A DNA stretch of 7,973 bases from Candidatus Aminicenantota bacterium. GTDB taxonomy: Bacteria; Acidobacteriota; Aminicenantia; UBA2199. Below are positions 7,191-7,973 of this stretch, piece by piece. A model generated the notes under the pieces. That model ran no database searches. It saw nothing but the letters and a program-made list of their open reading frames with translations, and was not told the origin of the DNA. The stretch covers positions 5,540,356 to 5,548,328 of the forward strand of contig CP070627.1 in assembly GCA_020355945.1 (NCBI GenBank), in the 5' to 3' direction. Numbering within the stretch: position 1 is the first letter of the stretch; every line of letters starts with the position of its first letter. Position numbers and translations under genes: made by a program.

Positions 7191-7196
7191 CCTCCT
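7191..7196 (-). promoter_or_regulatory. Ribosome binding site that fixes the start of gene B
   Basis: AGGAGG on the minus strand is followed by six A and then ATG at 7184. This is an ideal match and spacing, and it rules against the upstream in-frame ATG at 7223. Confidence 0.8.
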
Positions 7197-7286
7197 GTAG
7201 ATACTTTTTTCACTCGTCGGCAAGACATAAACAGGTATTCAACTTTCTTCCCATTACCTTTTAGAAAATAACAGGAAGAGAGAAGA

Positions 7287-7325
7287 TAAGGGGTAAGAAG
7301 GACCCTCCAACCTTCTTACCCCTTA
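7287..7325 (-). repeat. 15-bp perfect hairpin with GGTAAGAAGG arms in the leader of gene B
   Basis: TAAGGGGTAAGAAGG (7287-7301) and its exact reverse complement at 7311-7325 flank the loop ACCCTCCAA. It is flanked by purine-rich sequence on the left and pyrimidine-rich sequence on the right, like the element at 1332-1403, and shares the arm core GGTAAGAAGG with it. It lies inside the predicted leader of gene B, about 100 bases before the start codon, and may explain why this leader is about twice as long as that of gene A. No T-run follows on either strand. Confidence 0.65.
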
Positions 7326-7434
7326 AATTCTTTCTCCATTCTCCTTCCCATCTAACACCCTTTTAACATCTAATCCTCCTTACACTTTCAACCGCTTTCC
7401 CCTCAGGCACCGTTCTCGATCAAGACCTTCGATG

Positions 7435-7455
7435 GTTTAACTTTTTTTGTTAAAC
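7435..7455 (-). promoter_or_regulatory. Stem-loop at the predicted 5' end of the gene B transcript
   Basis: On the minus strand GTTTAAC (7455-7449), a loop of seven A, and GTTAAAC (7441-7435). With TATAAT at 7472-7467, transcription should begin near 7460, placing the hairpin within the first bases of the mRNA, as in the A leader. The 3' side continues CATCGAAGG, matching GATCGAAGG in the A leader except for its first base. Confidence 0.45.
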
Positions 7456-7463
7456 GGTTTGAT

Positions 7464-7584
7464 TATATTATAGTATAAAAATGATCCGGGAGTTGGTAAA
7501 TTGAATTCAAAAGGGATATGAAAATCAATTCAATTTGAATTGGGAACCAGGACAAATCATTCAATCCTGGTAATTTCCATTCAA
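7464..7584 (-). promoter_or_regulatory. Promoter region of gene B (copy 2 of the duplicated 121-bp element)
   Basis: This aligns without gaps to 2079-2199. The minus-strand TATAAT (7472-7467) is conserved and again no good -35 is present (CAACTC at the 17-base spacing). ATTCAA sites start at 7505, 7528, 7559 and 7579, at the same spacings of 23, 31 and 20 as in copy 1. An additional inverted TTGAAT lies at 7535-7540. The palindrome TTGAATTCAA is at 7501-7510. The B start codon lies about 276 bases downstream of the predicted transcription start. Confidence 0.6.
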
Positions 7585-7973
7585 TCGGCGTGTTACCCCC
7601 CCCCATCTCTCCCCTCCCAAGGCCCAAATGTGGTGTGTGGTGTGAGGTATATTTTCAAATCATCTGCCAATATTCTATTAAAATAATGAGTCCAATGATA
7701 TAACCCATGTCTCAAAAATTATAAAAATTGATTCAGCACACGGCCCTATAGCATGGCAATACCGTTGACTTTAGAATAAAATCTTTTGAGTTATCTCAGA
7801 ACTTTATGCCGAACGGAGCACTTGAAAGCATTTCGCCCGATCAATCTTGAGAAGGCTGTACGCGTATCACGAATGGGCAATAATAGAAAGAACTTTATAG
7901 AATATTCGAAATTGCCCATTCGCATTCTTTATGTATTTTATCTATCTCTTAAAAAGTACTATGCTCTGTGCCT
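7585..7973. other. Right-hand stretch without a supported gene
   Basis: A C9 homopolymer (7596-7604) is followed by a C/T-rich stretch and a GT-rich patch of TGTGG/TGTG units (about 7630-7647). One plus-strand frame is open from 7780 to the window end, but its only ATG (7873) has no ribosome binding site and the translation is not recognisable. The rest is AT-rich with no clear promoter or RNA gene. Confidence 0.4.
7870..7922. repeat. 12-bp perfect inverted repeat near the right edge
   Basis: CGAATGGGCAAT (7870-7881) and ATTGCCCATTCG (7911-7922) are exact reverse complements separated by 29 AT-rich bases. No T-run follows either arm. It could be a hairpin, an operator, or the end of a small mobile element whose remainder lies outside the window. 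Confidence 0.5.

Noticed and set aside
7185..7223. Extended start of gene B at 7223
   Set aside because: There is no ribosome binding site before 7223, whereas AGGAGG at the right distance precedes the ATG at 7184 and would itself be translated in the longer form.
7780..7973. Plus-strand frame open to the right edge
   Set aside because: It has no ATG before 7873, no ribosome binding site and an unrecognised translation; 64 open codons can occur by chance.

Overview
The window is bacterial and all four protein genes lie on the minus strand. Read in the direction of transcription (right to left) they are: a small hypothetical protein (B, 6771-7184), a 1390-residue hybrid two-component system (2307-6479), a second small hypothetical protein (A, 1561-1932), and the N-terminal 344 residues of a DUF5916-type outer-membrane protein that runs off the left edge (1-1034). 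The gaps are 291, 374 and 526 bases. They hold promoters, hairpins and short repeats, so the genes are probably separate transcription units rather than one operon.

The organism is probably Gram-negative, because the DUF5916 protein has a signal peptide and a predicted outer-membrane barrel. Hybrid two-component systems of this type are best known from Bacteroidota. However, three of the four genes have strong purine-rich ribosome binding sites (GGGAGG or AGGAGG), and the best promoter has a TATAAT -10 box, neither of which is typical of Bacteroidota. An Acidobacteriota- or Aminicenantota-like genome would fit the base composition, the large propeller kinase and the many small intergenic repeats. 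This assignment is an inference.

Layout: 1-1034 DUF5916 gene start; 1035-1560 a repeat-rich gap with a 19-bp perfect inverted repeat, a nested GGTAAGAAG hairpin and a pyrimidine-rich tract; 1561-1932 protein A; 1933-2306 its leader, its promoter and a possible terminator; 2307-6479 the hybrid sensor/regulator; 6480-6770 an AT-rich gap; 6771-7184 protein B; 7185-7584 its long leader and promoter; 7585-7973 sequence with no supported gene, holding a C9 tract and a 12-bp inverted repeat.

The most notable observation is that genes A and B, on either side of the regulator, are preceded by the same upstream region. The 121-bp copies (2079-2199 and 7464-7584) are about 84% identical without gaps by hand count. 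Each has a TATAAT box, no recognisable -35, four ATTCAA-type sites at the same spacings (+23, +31, +20), and a stem-loop at the predicted 5' end of the transcript. A and B therefore look co-regulated. They are of similar size, rich in predicted beta strands and possibly distant paralogues. The hybrid regulator between them, which carries its own DNA-binding domain, is an obvious but unproven candidate to act on these sites. No carbohydrate-uptake or glycoside hydrolase genes are visible to suggest its ligand.
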